From Gordonibacter sp034932485 (GTDB taxonomy: Bacteria; Actinomycetota; Coriobacteriia; Coriobacteriales; Eggerthellaceae), in the NCBI GenBank assembly GCA_034932485.1, contig JAYFOQ010000005.1, positions 1 to 64,000 of the forward strand: a stretch of 64,000 nucleotides of DNA. The letters are read 5' to 3'. A program made the translations under genes and the position numbers. This document shows positions 8,630 through 17,708 of the stretch, piece after piece. How positions within the stretch are numbered: position 1 is the first letter of the stretch; the number at the start of each line of letters is the position of its first letter. Under the pieces are notes generated by a model. It was not told where the DNA came from and searched no databases. It saw only the letters and a list, made by a program, of their open reading frames with translations.

Positions 8630-9727
8630 TCATGACACTTGCTCGGGTATCGGTATGCCCAGATGCTCGTAAGCGCGCATCGTAGCCTGACGACCCTTCG
8701 GAGTGCGCACCATAAGGCCTTGCTGCATTAGGAACGGTTCGTAGACATCCTCAAGTGAATCGGGGTCTTCCGAGAGCGCAGAGCAAAGCGTAGAGAGCCC
8801 TACCGGGCGACCATTAAACTGCACCGCTAAAAGTTCCAATATACGATTGTCTATCGCGTCAAGTCCCAACGAATCCACCTCAAAAAAACTGAGTGCCTGC
8901 GCAGCAACATCTTCATTTATATCGCCATCGCCTCGCACCTGCGCCCAGTCGCGCACGCGTTTGAGCAGCCGGTTCGCTAAACGCGGGGTGCCACGACTAC
9001 GCCGAGCAATTTCCAATGCGCCGTCTTCTGCTATATCCACCCCCAAAATGGTAGCCGAGCGACAAACAATGGAGCTAAGCTCTTCCGGGCTATAGTATTG
9101 AAGACGACTTACCACACCAAATCGGTCGCGTAGAGGGCCCGTCAAAAGACCCATACGCGTAGTGGCGCCAATAAGGGTGAAGTGAGGCAAATCAAGTCTG
9201 ATGGAGCGAGCTGCGGGGCCTTTACCAACCACAATATCGAGTGCAAAATCTTCAAGCGCAGGATACAGAACCTCTTCAACCATGCGATTCAGACGATGAA
9301 TCTCATCGATAAACAGCACATCGCCTTCTTCAAGATTCGTGAGAATCGCAGCCAGATCGCCGGTGCGCTCGATAGCAGGACCACTGGTGGTGCGAATGCT
9401 CGTGCCCAATTCATTGGCCACAACGGTGGCGAGGGTGGTTTTACCCAAACCGGGAGGGCCCGCAAAAAGGATGTGATCCACTACATCGCCACGCGCCTTT
9501 GCTGCCTCAATAAGAATAGAGAGCGATTCCTTTACCTTCGTTTGTCCCAGATAATCACCGAGACGCTTAGGCCGCAAACTGCGGTCGAGTGCAAGATCGT
9601 CTTCGGTAAGCGTAGTTGTCACCGTACGTTCGCGAGCATTAGAAACACAAGCGTCGTCTCCAACCGCATCGCCCACCACACCCGCCTCAAACATCAGGCC
9701 TTCTATTTCAATGCCGCTATCGCCCAT
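8630..9727 (-). CDS. ruvB: Holliday junction branch-migration ATPase RuvB
   Basis: RuvB is the hexameric AAA+ motor that, with RuvA, drives branch migration of Holliday junctions. The protein is 365 residues. Visible motifs are LRPKRLGDYLGQ (RuvB N-terminus), Walker A GPPGLGKTT, Walker B LFIDEIHRL, the sensor GATTR and the arginine-finger region GPLRDRFG, followed by a winged-helix C-terminus. There is a non-conserved extension of about 45 residues before the core, so a later start is possible, but none has a clearly better ribosome site. It is the last of the ruvC-ruvA-ruvB set, 37 bases after ruvA. Confidence 0.96.
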   Translation of the reverse strand: MGDSGIEIEGLMFEAGVVGDAVGDDACVSNARERTVTTTLTEDDLALDRSLRPKRLGDYLGQTKVKESLSILIEAAKARGDVVDHILFAGPPGLGKTTLATVVANELGTSIRTTSGPAIERTGDLAAILTNLEEGDVLFIDEIHRLNRMVEEVLYPALEDFALDIVVGKGPAARSIRLDLPHFTLIGATTRMGLLTGPLRDRFGVVSRLQYYSPEELSSIVCRSATILGVDIAEDGALEIARRSRGTPRLANRLLKRVRDWAQVRGDGDINEDVAAQALSFFEVDSLGLDAIDNRILELLAVQFNGRPVGLSTLCSALSEDPDSLEDVYEPFLMQQGLMVRTPKGRQATMRAYEHLGIPIPEQVS

Positions 9728-9764
9728 AACCGCCTAACTTGCACTGCATTTACCCACAATGTCT

Positions 9765-10361
9765 TTAACTGTCGGAGCCTAATCGCTTCAACGCATATTG
9801 TAACAGTACACCCTCGACCGCGCCCTCGGGTGCATTCTTGAGCGCAAGATCGGCTTCCGAAGAGGTGAAGCCCATGGACAGCAACGCCTCGTGTGCCCCC
9901 CGAAAGTGGTTATCAGTCATAGGGAGAGCAGCGCCAGCATCAAATAAACCAGCAATTCCCTGATCGATCGAACCTTTCAACTCAAGAATAATACGCGAAG
10001 CTGTCTTTTTACCCACGCCCGGTATCCTCGATACCGTGGCAACATCCTGCGAAGCAATAGCGGTGGCGAGCGCCTGCGGCGTAAATACCGACAAAGCAGC
10101 CAGTGCCACCTTCGGGCCGACACCCCCAACACTGATAAGTCGTTCAAACAGCGCCTTTTCCTCAAGCGAAAGAAATCCAAACAAGGCTATGCCATCTTCG
10201 CGAACTTGCATATACGTCTGAACCTCAACAGAACCACCCACTTCAGGTAACTTCGAGAGGCTCGATTGAGACATCCCAACGGCATAGCCTACACCGTTCA
10301 CCTCAACGAACGCAGCTGTCGAAGACTTACCCGCCAGCCTACCCTTTAAAAATGCGATCAT
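9765..10361 (-). CDS. ruvA: Holliday junction DNA-binding protein RuvA
   Basis: RuvA binds four-way junctions as a tetramer and loads RuvB. At about 198 residues it has the normal length. It starts MIAFLKGRLAGK and contains the OB-fold VNGVGYAV motif, the two helix-hairpin-helix motifs (LISVGGVGPKVALAAL and VSRIPGVGKKTASRIILELK) and the small C-terminal UBA-like domain that contacts RuvB. The ATG at 10361 has a GGAGGG ribosome site and overlaps the ruvC stop by four bases (ATGA), which implies translational coupling. Confidence 0.96.
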   Translation of the reverse strand: MIAFLKGRLAGKSSTAAFVEVNGVGYAVGMSQSSLSKLPEVGGSVEVQTYMQVREDGIALFGFLSLEEKALFERLISVGGVGPKVALAALSVFTPQALATAIASQDVATVSRIPGVGKKTASRIILELKGSIDQGIAGLFDAGAALPMTDNHFRGAHEALLSMGFTSSEADLALKNAPEGAVEGVLLQYALKRLGSDS

Positions 10362-10924
10362 AACAACCCTCCTTGCTGCGTCGTAGAACATGAACGTGGC
10401 CGTTGTGTCAACTGCGCATCAATTCCTATCGCAGCAGCAAATCCTTCGTGGGTGGTATAACAAATAGCCGCAGCCAACGCATCAGCCGCATGGTCGGGCT
10501 TCGGAGCCACCTCTAAAGCCAGCAACTTTCCTACCATATACTGCACTTGATCTTTTTCAGCTCCGCCCGTACCCACAACTGCAAGCTTGATCTGGCTGGG
10601 TGAAAACTCACTCACTACCAAATTATGCTCGGCGCAGGCCACAAGAGCCGCACCACGAGCTTGGCCGGTAGCAAACGCACTCTGAGTATTTGCCCCAAAC
10701 CACACCGTCTCAATACCTACACACATGGGCCCGAACCGTACGATAACAGCACCCATTTGCTCGTGTATCTTTTTCAAGCGCTGCGCTAATGGCACGCCGA
10801 CAGGCGTAGAGATACAACCGTAAGCAACGCACGCAAGCCGCGATCCTCGCTGAGACACAACACCCCAGCCAGTATTAGCTAGCCCCGGATCGACGCCGAG
10901 TATCATTCGTTCCGTACGCGCCAC
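10358..10924 (-). CDS. ruvC: Crossover junction endodeoxyribonuclease RuvC
   Basis: RuvC cuts Holliday junctions symmetrically. The 188-residue protein has the RNase H-like fold with its acidic metal ligands visible: ILGVDPGLANTGWG (Asp12), VGIETVWFG (Glu in the middle) and KPDHAADALAAAICY (C-terminal acidic pair). A GTG at 10924 with an AAAGGT ribosome site is the likely start; an ATG six codons in is an alternative. It is first in the ruvC-ruvA-ruvB operon. Confidence 0.96.
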   Translation of the reverse strand: MARTERMILGVDPGLANTGWGVVSQRGSRLACVAYGCISTPVGVPLAQRLKKIHEQMGAVIVRFGPMCVGIETVWFGANTQSAFATGQARGAALVACAEHNLVVSEFSPSQIKLAVVGTGGAEKDQVQYMVGKLLALEVAPKPDHAADALAAAICYTTHEGFAAAIGIDAQLTQRPRSCSTTQQGGLL

Positions 10925-11050
10925 GTTCTACCTTTCATTCCACAAACACCTGTTCGCTTATCCTAGCACAAGACCCTTCACCTTGCTATGCCTCAAGCCC
11001 TGCTGGAATGAAAAACTTTGTCAAAACCTTTGTCTTCCGCTTTCGTTAAC

Positions 11051-11090
11051 AAAAAAAGGGCGACACCGGCAAAAGTACACCGTGCCGCCC
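11051..11090 (-). terminator. Rho-independent terminator of the trpB gene
   Basis: On the minus strand a GC-rich stem (GGGCG.CAC with GTG.CGCCC arms) is followed directly by seven T (complement of 11051-11057). It lies 18 bases beyond the trpB stop codon. Confidence 0.85.
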
Positions 11091-11107
11091 TCCTGTTGCG
11101 AAACGCC

Positions 11108-12496
11108 TTACTGAATTCCCTCAAGCTTCGGAATATAGGCGAAGCCCTTCTCCAAATCTTCGTCGGTGGGAATATAATCGGTCATAGTGCCAGCGTTATA
11201 AGCCATATAAGCGGCCAGGTCGAAATAGCCCGTTCCGGTCAGGCCAAACACGATAGTCTTCTCTTCACCCGTCTTCTTACACTTCAACGCTTCATCCATG
11301 GCCACGCGAATAGCATGAGACGACTCGGGCGCCGGCAGCGTACCCTCCACGCGCGCGAACAGCTCGGCGGCCTCAAACACGCTCGTCTGCTCAACAGATC
11401 GCGCTTCGTCGAGGATGCCATCGTGGTAGAGCTGCGAGAGAATGGGGCTCATGCCGTGGTAGCGCAGGCCGCCGGAGTGATTGGCGCTAGGAATGAAGCC
11501 CGAACCTAACGTATACATTTTGGCAAGCGGCGTTACCTTACCCACATCACAGAAGTCGTAGGCAAAACGGCCACGAGTAAGACTCGGACAGCTTGCCGGT
11601 TCGACCGCGATGAAGTGCGGTGCAGCCTTACCTGCTAACTTGTCGGCGATAAACGGTGCCATGAGACCACCGAGGTTTGAACCGCCTCCGGCGCATCCAA
11701 TGAGGATATCGGCCGTCTCGCCGATCTTATCGAGGGCCGCTTTAGCCTCAAGTCCAATGATAGACTGATGCAGAAGTACCTGGTTCAGTACACTACCCAG
11801 CACATAACGGCAGTTGTCGGTGCTGAGTGCGGTTTCCACCGCCTCCGAAATAGCCGTACCTAGCGATCCGGACGAATCGGGATGCTCAGCCAAAATCGCG
11901 CGGCCCACGTTCGTGGTGTCCGACGGCGAGGGCGTAACGCGAGCGTTGTATGTTTCCATGACGGCCTTGCGGTAGGGCTTCTGCTCGGCCGAACACTTCA
12001 CCATATATACCTGCAGGTCGATGTCAAAGAAGCCGCACGCCATGGAAAGCGCCGTGCCCCACTGCCCGGCACCCGTTTCGGTGGTGAGGTGCGTGATGCC
12101 CTGCTGTTTGGCATAATACGCCTGCGCGATAGCAGAGTTCAGCTTATGAGAGCCACTGGTGTTGTTGCCCTCAAACTTGTAGTAGATCTTGGCCGGCGTA
12201 TCCAGCGCCTTTTCGAGGAACTTCGCACGCACCAGCGGAGAGGGGCGGTACATCTTGTAGAAGTCGCGCACCTCTTCAGGGATAGGGATAAAGCGATCGG
12301 TAGTGTTAAGTTCCTGTTTAGCCAGTTCGGTACAAAACACCGGCTCAAGATCGACCACCGTCATGGGTTTGAGTGTGGCAGGGTTCAGGATAGGCGCGTG
12401 ATCGGTCTTCATGTCCGCTCGCACGTTATAGTAGTGCGTAGGCAACTCGTCTTCACTCAGGTAGGTCTTGTAGTCGGTGCTGGTATGCTGATTCAT
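11108..12496 (-). CDS. trpB: Tryptophan synthase beta chain, TrpB2 type
   Basis: A PLP enzyme that condenses indole with serine to give tryptophan. The 462-residue length and extended N-terminus (PTHYYNVRADM, then RPSPLVRA) are those of the TrpB2 branch, which commonly works without a standard TrpA. The PLP lysine lies in NTSGSHKLNSA and the phosphate-binding loop is IGCAGGGSNLGGL. The ATG at 12496 has GGAAGG six bases upstream. No trpA or other trp gene is nearby, so salvage of free indole is a reasonable inference. Expression is probably controlled by the tryptophan T-box in its leader. Confidence 0.93.
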   Translation of the reverse strand: MNQHTSTDYKTYLSEDELPTHYYNVRADMKTDHAPILNPATLKPMTVVDLEPVFCTELAKQELNTTDRFIPIPEEVRDFYKMYRPSPLVRAKFLEKALDTPAKIYYKFEGNNTSGSHKLNSAIAQAYYAKQQGITHLTTETGAGQWGTALSMACGFFDIDLQVYMVKCSAEQKPYRKAVMETYNARVTPSPSDTTNVGRAILAEHPDSSGSLGTAISEAVETALSTDNCRYVLGSVLNQVLLHQSIIGLEAKAALDKIGETADILIGCAGGGSNLGGLMAPFIADKLAGKAAPHFIAVEPASCPSLTRGRFAYDFCDVGKVTPLAKMYTLGSGFIPSANHSGGLRYHGMSPILSQLYHDGILDEARSVEQTSVFEAAELFARVEGTLPAPESSHAIRVAMDEALKCKKTGEEKTIVFGLTGTGYFDLAAYMAYNAGTMTDYIPTDEDLEKGFAYIPKLEGIQ

Positions 12497-12528
12497 GTCT
12501 TGCCTTCCTTTCGCGGAGCGAAGGCAAT

Positions 12529-12800
12529 AAAAAAGCCCTCGTCTCCTACATCGAATGAATGCAGGGACAAGAGCGATAAACTCCTGCGGTGCCACCACTG
12601 CTTGACGCATACGCGTCCTCTTATGAGTGCCTTCACACTCGCGCCCGGTAACGGAGGCTTCCGTCTGACACTACTGCGGTTACCCGGTTCGCACCAGCCC
12701 TCAGAGGACCATTTGACGATTCGCTACTGCCGGGTTTCCAGCTACCCCGGCTCTCTGTGAGCGCGCTTCTCGCCGTTACTTCCTCATCAACGGTTTGTTC
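12529..12800 (-). promoter_or_regulatory. T-box riboswitch, tryptophan-specific, in the trpB leader
   Basis: On the minus strand this ~270-base leader has the T-box landmarks in order. Stem I has an AGAGAG internal loop and a GCTGGAAACCCGGC distal part (about 12729-12756). A candidate specifier codon TGG (Trp) sits at 12709-12711 in AAATGGTCC. The conserved T-box sequence GGTGGCACCGC lies near 12586-12596. A terminator stem (arms around 12535-12575) follows, ending in six T (complement of 12529-12534). Uncharged tRNA-Trp should favour the antiterminator and allow trpB expression. The exact pairing was judged by eye. Confidence 0.88.
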
Positions 12801-12806
12801 CGGCAC

Positions 12807-12835
12807 AGAATAACGCATGGATTCGTAAAACGCAA
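12807..12835 (-). promoter_or_regulatory. Predicted sigma-70-type promoter of the T-box/trpB transcript
   Basis: Minus-strand hexamers TTGCGT (12830-12835) and TATTCT (12807-12812) are separated by exactly 17 bases. Transcription would begin near 12800, just before T-box stem I, which fits the riboswitch layout. Confidence 0.6.
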
Positions 12836-12921
12836 ATGGAGTTTTGCCATTAGGCGCGAACAATCAATCCCGCAGGCCACTGGCCACGATCTCATGGTGC
12901 GCCAAGCAACGCGCGATTGGC

Positions 12922-14331
12922 TTACTCCACGCCAAGTCCCATAAGTTCAAACATCTCTTTCCGAGAATGGACATCAAGCTTCTGATAAAGATGCTTAATG
13001 TGAGTTTTTACGGTTGAGCTGGCAACATACAGCTCGCGCTCGATTTGAACAGGCTTTTTACCTTGTGCCAACAGCAACAATACTTCTTCCTCACGCGCCG
13101 TCAACCTAAAGGTCTCAGCCATCTCACTGCACTTTTCACCCATGCGCTGCCGCTCGTCACCAGCGAAATCTTCCGCATCAACCAACACACCCTGCTGTAA
13201 GGTTGCACTCCAAGGCGACATCATACTAAGCTCCGACAAGAACACATAAGTCGCTAACACAATCATTGCGGCAACAGTAACGCCGATTACCACCAAACCA
13301 AGCAGAGACTCCCCCGGATATCCCACAAGCACGTCTTTTGCGCCAATGCCCGCCTGAACAGAGATCAGGCGAACAGCCCTCTCGATGCCAAAGAGCCAAA
13401 TCGCATTGAAGCCGTGCTGATAGCACAGGTTGCTCATGATAACCATGATGGCAATAAGCACCAGCGTATATCCAGCAAGCGCAAAGAACGCCGACAATTC
13501 TCCTCCGAAAGACAATATAAACGAAAAGGGTACAAGCGACAAAATCATGAGAGGACAGGCAACCTTGTAGGTAAATGAGAACGAGAAGCCCTCTTTTCGC
13601 CAGCAAACCGTCAGATAAACCAAGGCGGCCGCAAATACACACCCTAAACCTGAATGTATTCCCAAGAAACTACCGAATACGTTTTCGCACAGACCATAAG
13701 AAAACGAATACAACACTACGATAGCAATAGGCTTCCAAGGAAACGAATGGTGCCCCCACAATGCATGGGGCCGCTCGTTTGACGACAAGTATGCATACGC
13801 CTTTTTCAAACAAATGAAAGATGCGACAGGAACTAGGCAAACACACACCCAGAGCCAAGGTGTCGCAAGCCCCTTAAACAGCCAAAGCAAAAGAGCCCCT
13901 ACTACCAAGCCGCCCGAAAAGTACAAGCCGACACGCAGGGGGTTCAAGCAACTAAAAAGTTCCGACCACGCTAAAATAATAAGAGCAATACCCGTCGCCC
14001 CCAAAACAACCGCGGGCAAGCCCAGCGCAAAAGCATAAGATGGCACGTACAGAGAAGCGAAATTTAGCGACGCAGAGGCGGCAAGAAAACCCGATGCTAC
14101 CGGAGCCACCCAACACTTTCCATACAAAGTGCCGATCTTCTTCGACAGCAACGCCATCGCTAACAGTATAGCCGCAGCGAGCAAATTAAAGAAAGCGAAT
14201 CCATAACCCGTTTCTTGCGCCGGAAATACGACCGCGCCATTTGAGTAAACGGTTTCAGTCCAAACGCGAAAAATGCCCATACCGGTAAACGCGAACGGCA
14301 TCGCGATGAACTTCTCTTTCAACTGACCCAT
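12922..14331 (-). CDS. LuxR-family regulator with N-terminal multi-pass membrane domain (second copy)
   Basis: A 469-residue protein with about ten to twelve hydrophobic segments followed by a C-terminal LuxR helix-turn-helix (RLTAREEEVLLLLAQGKKPV, then ASSTVKTHIKHLYQKLDVHS). It has the same architecture as the regulator at 6.3-7.8 kb but is clearly diverged from it. The ATG at 14331 has GGGAGAG just upstream and begins MGQLKEKF; an earlier in-frame ATG at 14358 is less likely. It is divergently transcribed from the FAD reductase at 14.6 kb across about 250 bases, which suggests it controls that gene from the shared region. Confidence 0.86.
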   Translation of the reverse strand: MGQLKEKFIAMPFAFTGMGIFRVWTETVYSNGAVVFPAQETGYGFAFFNLLAAAILLAMALLSKKIGTLYGKCWVAPVASGFLAASASLNFASLYVPSYAFALGLPAVVLGATGIALIILAWSELFSCLNPLRVGLYFSGGLVVGALLLWLFKGLATPWLWVCVCLVPVASFICLKKAYAYLSSNERPHALWGHHSFPWKPIAIVVLYSFSYGLCENVFGSFLGIHSGLGCVFAAALVYLTVCWRKEGFSFSFTYKVACPLMILSLVPFSFILSFGGELSAFFALAGYTLVLIAIMVIMSNLCYQHGFNAIWLFGIERAVRLISVQAGIGAKDVLVGYPGESLLGLVVIGVTVAAMIVLATYVFLSELSMMSPWSATLQQGVLVDAEDFAGDERQRMGEKCSEMAETFRLTAREEEVLLLLAQGKKPVQIERELYVASSTVKTHIKHLYQKLDVHSRKEMFELMGLGVE

Positions 14332-14583
14332 GATCTCTCCCAAACTCACCACCAGCAACGTTCCCCTACGCCTTTGCGCATTATACGTTCCTCTTCCCCA
14401 TACGAAGAGGAAAGATGTCGAATATCCCCCCTCTTTCTCTCGTAAGGGGGAGAGACTGACAGCAGAAATCCTCCCATAAAACCAACCGAAGGGGACGCAG
14501 ACTCAACGACCCCTCAATACAATCCAATCAACGCCAAGACGACTGGCGAAAAATGCCCAAGAGAAGAAAACACGGAGGGGATC

Positions 14584-16221
14584 ATGACCACACAAATTTC
14601 ACGTCGCAACTTTCTTACCGGCGCAGCTGTTGCAGGAGCTGCCGCTGCACTAGGAGGAATGGCCGGTTGCTCACCCCAGGGATCATCAACAAAAAAAGAA
14701 AATGCTTCGTCAGCCAACAACAAAGCAAGCACCCGCTGGTCGTGGGAAACCAAGCCGGAGCCTATCGCCGAGTCCGAGATCAAAGAAACTATCGATACCG
14801 ATATTTGCGTCGTCGGCTTCGGTTCTTCAGGTACCACCTGCGCCATGGCAGCCGCCCAGTCCGGTGCAAAGGTTGTCGTTTTACAGAAGCTCGATCAGGT
14901 CATCACGAACGGATGGTGTGTGGCCTCATACAACTCCAAACACTTCCTCGATGCAGGGAAAACCTATAACCTGCCTGCAATCTACAACGACTTCGCCAAC
15001 CTCTCAAACGGTCGTGACAATCCGAAAGTTGTGTGGCAGTTCCTCAACCATTCTGGCGAGGTTATCGATTACATCATTCGCCAGACACCCGAGCTTACTC
15101 CCGTTCTGCTCGACAGTGGACACACTATGGGCTGGTACATTAACAACGATATGTCCACACGCTATGATCAATTCAAGAAGCTGCTAAATGCAGTTGCCGA
15201 CAAAGCTATCGCCGCTGGCGCAGAAATCCGCTACAACACCCCCGCCGTACAGCTAGTGCAAGATGATTCCGGCAAAGTCACTGGCGTCATCGGCAAGAGC
15301 AAGAACGGTTACGTAAAGGTTAACGCTTCCAAGGGAGTTATACTCTGCACGGGCGACACCTCTGACGACAAAGAAATGCTCGAGGCATACTGCCCCATCA
15401 TGCAGGGCGTGCAGAGCATGCACGGCGCGGCCTGCAACACGGGCGATGGCCAGAAGATGGGTATGTGGGCCGGTGCGGCAATGGATCCCGGCCCCCACAC
15501 TATGATGATGCATTTCGATCCTACCTGGATGCCTGAAGGCAACTCCCCTTATTCCGGCATCCCCTGGTTGCGCGTCAATCTCAAAGGAGAGCGTTTCGGC
15601 AACGAAAATCTGGGATACCAAAGCCATGTAACCCAAGTACGTTTTCAGCCCGAGATGACAGCATTTCAGATCATTGATAAGAATTGGGATCAGCATGCTC
15701 CCAAGGGCGATTATCCGCACCCAAACAGCCACAGCCGTTCCACGGCCGATCCGGCCAACGACTGGAAATCCGCAATCGATCGCGGTGCTATCATCGAAGC
15801 AAGCACACTCGAAGAATTAGCTGAAAAGACTGGTATCGACAAGAAGAACTTCCTTAACACCGTTAAACGCTACAACGAACTAGTAGACAAGGGTGTTGAT
15901 GAAGACTTTGGAGTTAATAGTACATTCATTAGCTACAACGGTATCAAGGAAGCGCCGTTCTATGCCATCAAACGAATGCCGGGGGTTTTGTCCACTTGTG
16001 GAGGCCTCACCATCAACGAGAAGTTGGAAGTACTCAACAACGACGGCAATCCCATCGGTGGCCTATACGCAGCTGGCAATGCTTCGGGCTCCTATTATGG
16101 CGACGACTATCCGCTGTTTATCACAGGTGGTTCGCACGGCCGCGCCTGGACTTTCGGGGTTCTTTCAGCACGCTCTGCGCTGGGTAAGCTCGATGATCCT
16201 ATTGATGTACTAGGCGCATAA
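14584..16221 (+). CDS. Tat-exported FAD-binding reductase (flavocytochrome c flavoprotein family), second copy
   Basis: A 545-residue paralogue of the protein at 4.3-6.0 kb. It has a twin-arginine signal (SRRNFLTG, residues 6-13) and a lipobox-like cysteine at residue 29. The FAD-binding motif VVGFGSSGTTCAMAAAQSG follows, and later come GERFGNENLGYQ and GGSHGR near the FAD site. One position departs from the usual GxGxxG: the motif reads G-F-G-S-S-G. It should act outside the membrane, reducing an unknown small organic acceptor. A GGAGGGG ribosome site lies directly before the ATG. The divergent LuxR gene is the probable regulator, and two hairpins end the transcript. Confidence 0.87.
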   Translation: MTTQISRRNFLTGAAVAGAAAALGGMAGCSPQGSSTKKENASSANNKASTRWSWETKPEPIAESEIKETIDTDICVVGFGSSGTTCAMAAAQSGAKVVVLQKLDQVITNGWCVASYNSKHFLDAGKTYNLPAIYNDFANLSNGRDNPKVVWQFLNHSGEVIDYIIRQTPELTPVLLDSGHTMGWYINNDMSTRYDQFKKLLNAVADKAIAAGAEIRYNTPAVQLVQDDSGKVTGVIGKSKNGYVKVNASKGVILCTGDTSDDKEMLEAYCPIMQGVQSMHGAACNTGDGQKMGMWAGAAMDPGPHTMMMHFDPTWMPEGNSPYSGIPWLRVNLKGERFGNENLGYQSHVTQVRFQPEMTAFQIIDKNWDQHAPKGDYPHPNSHSRSTADPANDWKSAIDRGAIIEASTLEELAEKTGIDKKNFLNTVKRYNELVDKGVDEDFGVNSTFISYNGIKEAPFYAIKRMPGVLSTCGGLTINEKLEVLNNDGNPIGGLYAAGNASGSYYGDDYPLFITGGSHGRAWTFGVLSARSALGKLDDPIDVLGA

Positions 16222-16245
16222 TAGCAACAAATAACCCATCCTTTT

Positions 16246-16282
16246 GCCCGCTTGTCGCATCCCTCCCGAGCGACAAGCGGGC
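16246..16282 (+). terminator. Long perfect hairpin after the FAD reductase
   Basis: Thirteen-base perfect arms GCCCGCTTGTCGC/GCGACAAGCGGGC with an 11-base loop. No T tract follows, so it may act as an RNA-stabilising hairpin or work with the second hairpin 15 bases on. Confidence 0.6.
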
Positions 16283-16296
16283 AACAACCTCCCCAA

Positions 16297-16328
16297 GCGG
16301 GCCGCAGTCTTTCTTGCGGCCCGCACTT
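16297..16328 (+). terminator. Rho-independent terminator of the FAD reductase gene
   Basis: Ten-base arms GCGGGCCGCA/TGCGGCCCGC with an eight-base loop, followed by ACTTTT. It is the second of two hairpins downstream of the reductase. Confidence 0.75.
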
Positions 16329-16673
16329 TTCGAGCGTCACACATGACGAACTAAAGAATAGTGAAAATCAAGTGTGAATTATTTTCGGCTACCAATTTGC
16401 AAAAGATTTTCGGATCGTGTCTTGGCATTGAGCCCGGGCCAATTGTTCACGCAGTAAACAAGCGCGAAATAATCAGACAATACCAATGTTGATACGCCAG
16501 CACCTTATCTGCTCAAGGCAATCTTTTTTAATGAATCGCACCTCAAAACTTTAATTTTCATTTCGGTACCTAAGTTTCGGGATGCGATTCACCTATTGAA
16601 TACGATCCTTTTGTTGCGAGACAATATACCCAGAAACAATCTCATTCGTCACTCATCAAGCAAACAAAACGTT
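16329..16673. other. Gene-free stretch with an imperfect inverted repeat
   Basis: No supported gene lies here. The notable structure is an inverted repeat with outer arms GAATCGCA (16533-16540) and TGCGATTC (16583-16590). Pairing continues inwards with mismatches (CCTCAAAACTT against AAGTTTCGGG). The interior is AT-rich. It could be a structured RNA, a protein-binding site or a degenerate small element; nothing identifies which. Confidence 0.5.
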
Positions 16674-17474
16674 TTATTCGTCCAGAGCCTCAGCGATTTC
16701 GTCGGTAATATCCATAACGTGATAGACGTTCTGTAAATCCTCAAGTTCCTCAAGGTTGTCGATCAGGCGCATGACTTTCTTCGCATCCGACACGCTCACC
16801 GCCGTCGGCGTGGTGGGAATCATGGTAAGCTCGGCACCCTTCGTAGCTACGCCCGCTTCCTCAAGCGCCTTCTTCACCGCCATAAGATCGGTCGGACCCG
16901 TATAGATAATCCACTCATCCTCGGCGTCTTCGTAATCATCACCGCCAGCCTCGGCCACCGCAAGCATGAATTCTTCCTCGTCAGCCGCAGCACCGTTCGG
17001 CTTCACCGGCTGCTTCTTGTCTCCAGTCTCTATTTCTTTTGGAACCATAATTTGGCCCTTACGCTCAAACTGAAACGCTACCGAACCGGAGGTACCCAAG
17101 CTACCACCCGCATGCGAAAATGCGCTACGTACATCAGCGGCGGTACGGTTGCGGTTGTCGGTCAGCGCTTCGCAGTACACAGCGATGCCAGCCGGGCCGT
17201 ACCCCTCATAGACCACCGTCTCGTAGTTCGCTGCGTCTTTACCTGAACCAAACGCTTTGTCGATAGCCGTCTTGATCTTATCTTTTGGCAGGGAGTAGCC
17301 TTTGGCTTTCTCGATAGCAGCTGCAAGCGATGCGTTGTTTTCGGGGTTCGGGTCGCCGCCCTCTTTCGCAGCTACCGTGATGATGCGCGACAGCTTGGAG
17401 AACAAGGCCGAGCGCTTCGCGTCCTGCGCCGCCTTGCGATGCTTTGTTGTAGCCCACTTTGAGTGCCCAGACAT
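16674..17474 (-). CDS. YebC/PmpR-family protein
   Basis: About 266 residues, beginning with the family signature MSGHSKWATTKHRKAAQDAK. Later family stretches are YEGYGPAGIAVYCEALTDNR and the AFSHAGGSLGTSGSVAFQF region. YebC proteins were described as DNA-binding regulators, and some relatives aid translation of polyproline stretches on the ribosome. The ATG at 17474 gives the conserved N-terminus; an upstream in-frame codon adds ten unrelated residues. An acidic insertion of about 20 residues after KGQIMVPKEIE (around residues 145-170) makes it longer than the usual ~245. Confidence 0.93.
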   Translation of the reverse strand: MSGHSKWATTKHRKAAQDAKRSALFSKLSRIITVAAKEGGDPNPENNASLAAAIEKAKGYSLPKDKIKTAIDKAFGSGKDAANYETVVYEGYGPAGIAVYCEALTDNRNRTAADVRSAFSHAGGSLGTSGSVAFQFERKGQIMVPKEIETGDKKQPVKPNGAAADEEEFMLAVAEAGGDDYEDAEDEWIIYTGPTDLMAVKKALEEAGVATKGAELTMIPTTPTAVSVSDAKKVMRLIDNLEELEDLQNVYHVMDITDEIAEALDE

Positions 17475-17708
17475 ATACCGATCCCTTCCATACAGCAATA
17501 CCAACGAATTATTCTAGCATATTCGTCAAATATCCCGGTTTCATTCTCTTAGTTTTCAAAAGAACTCAGATGTCACGCAGTCGACAGAACAGCGACAGTA
17601 CCGTTCATTAAATACCACATTAAGACGCCCGCCCTACAATAGGTCAGAAGAGGAGAACCGTAAAACGTGGCGGATCCCCATCCACCTGTCAACAGAAGGA
17701 GTATTTCC

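Noticed and set aside
12633..12863. A 76-codon minus-strand frame in the trpB leader as a leader peptide
   Set aside because: It runs through T-box structural elements and starts upstream of the predicted promoter; the T-box explains the region better.
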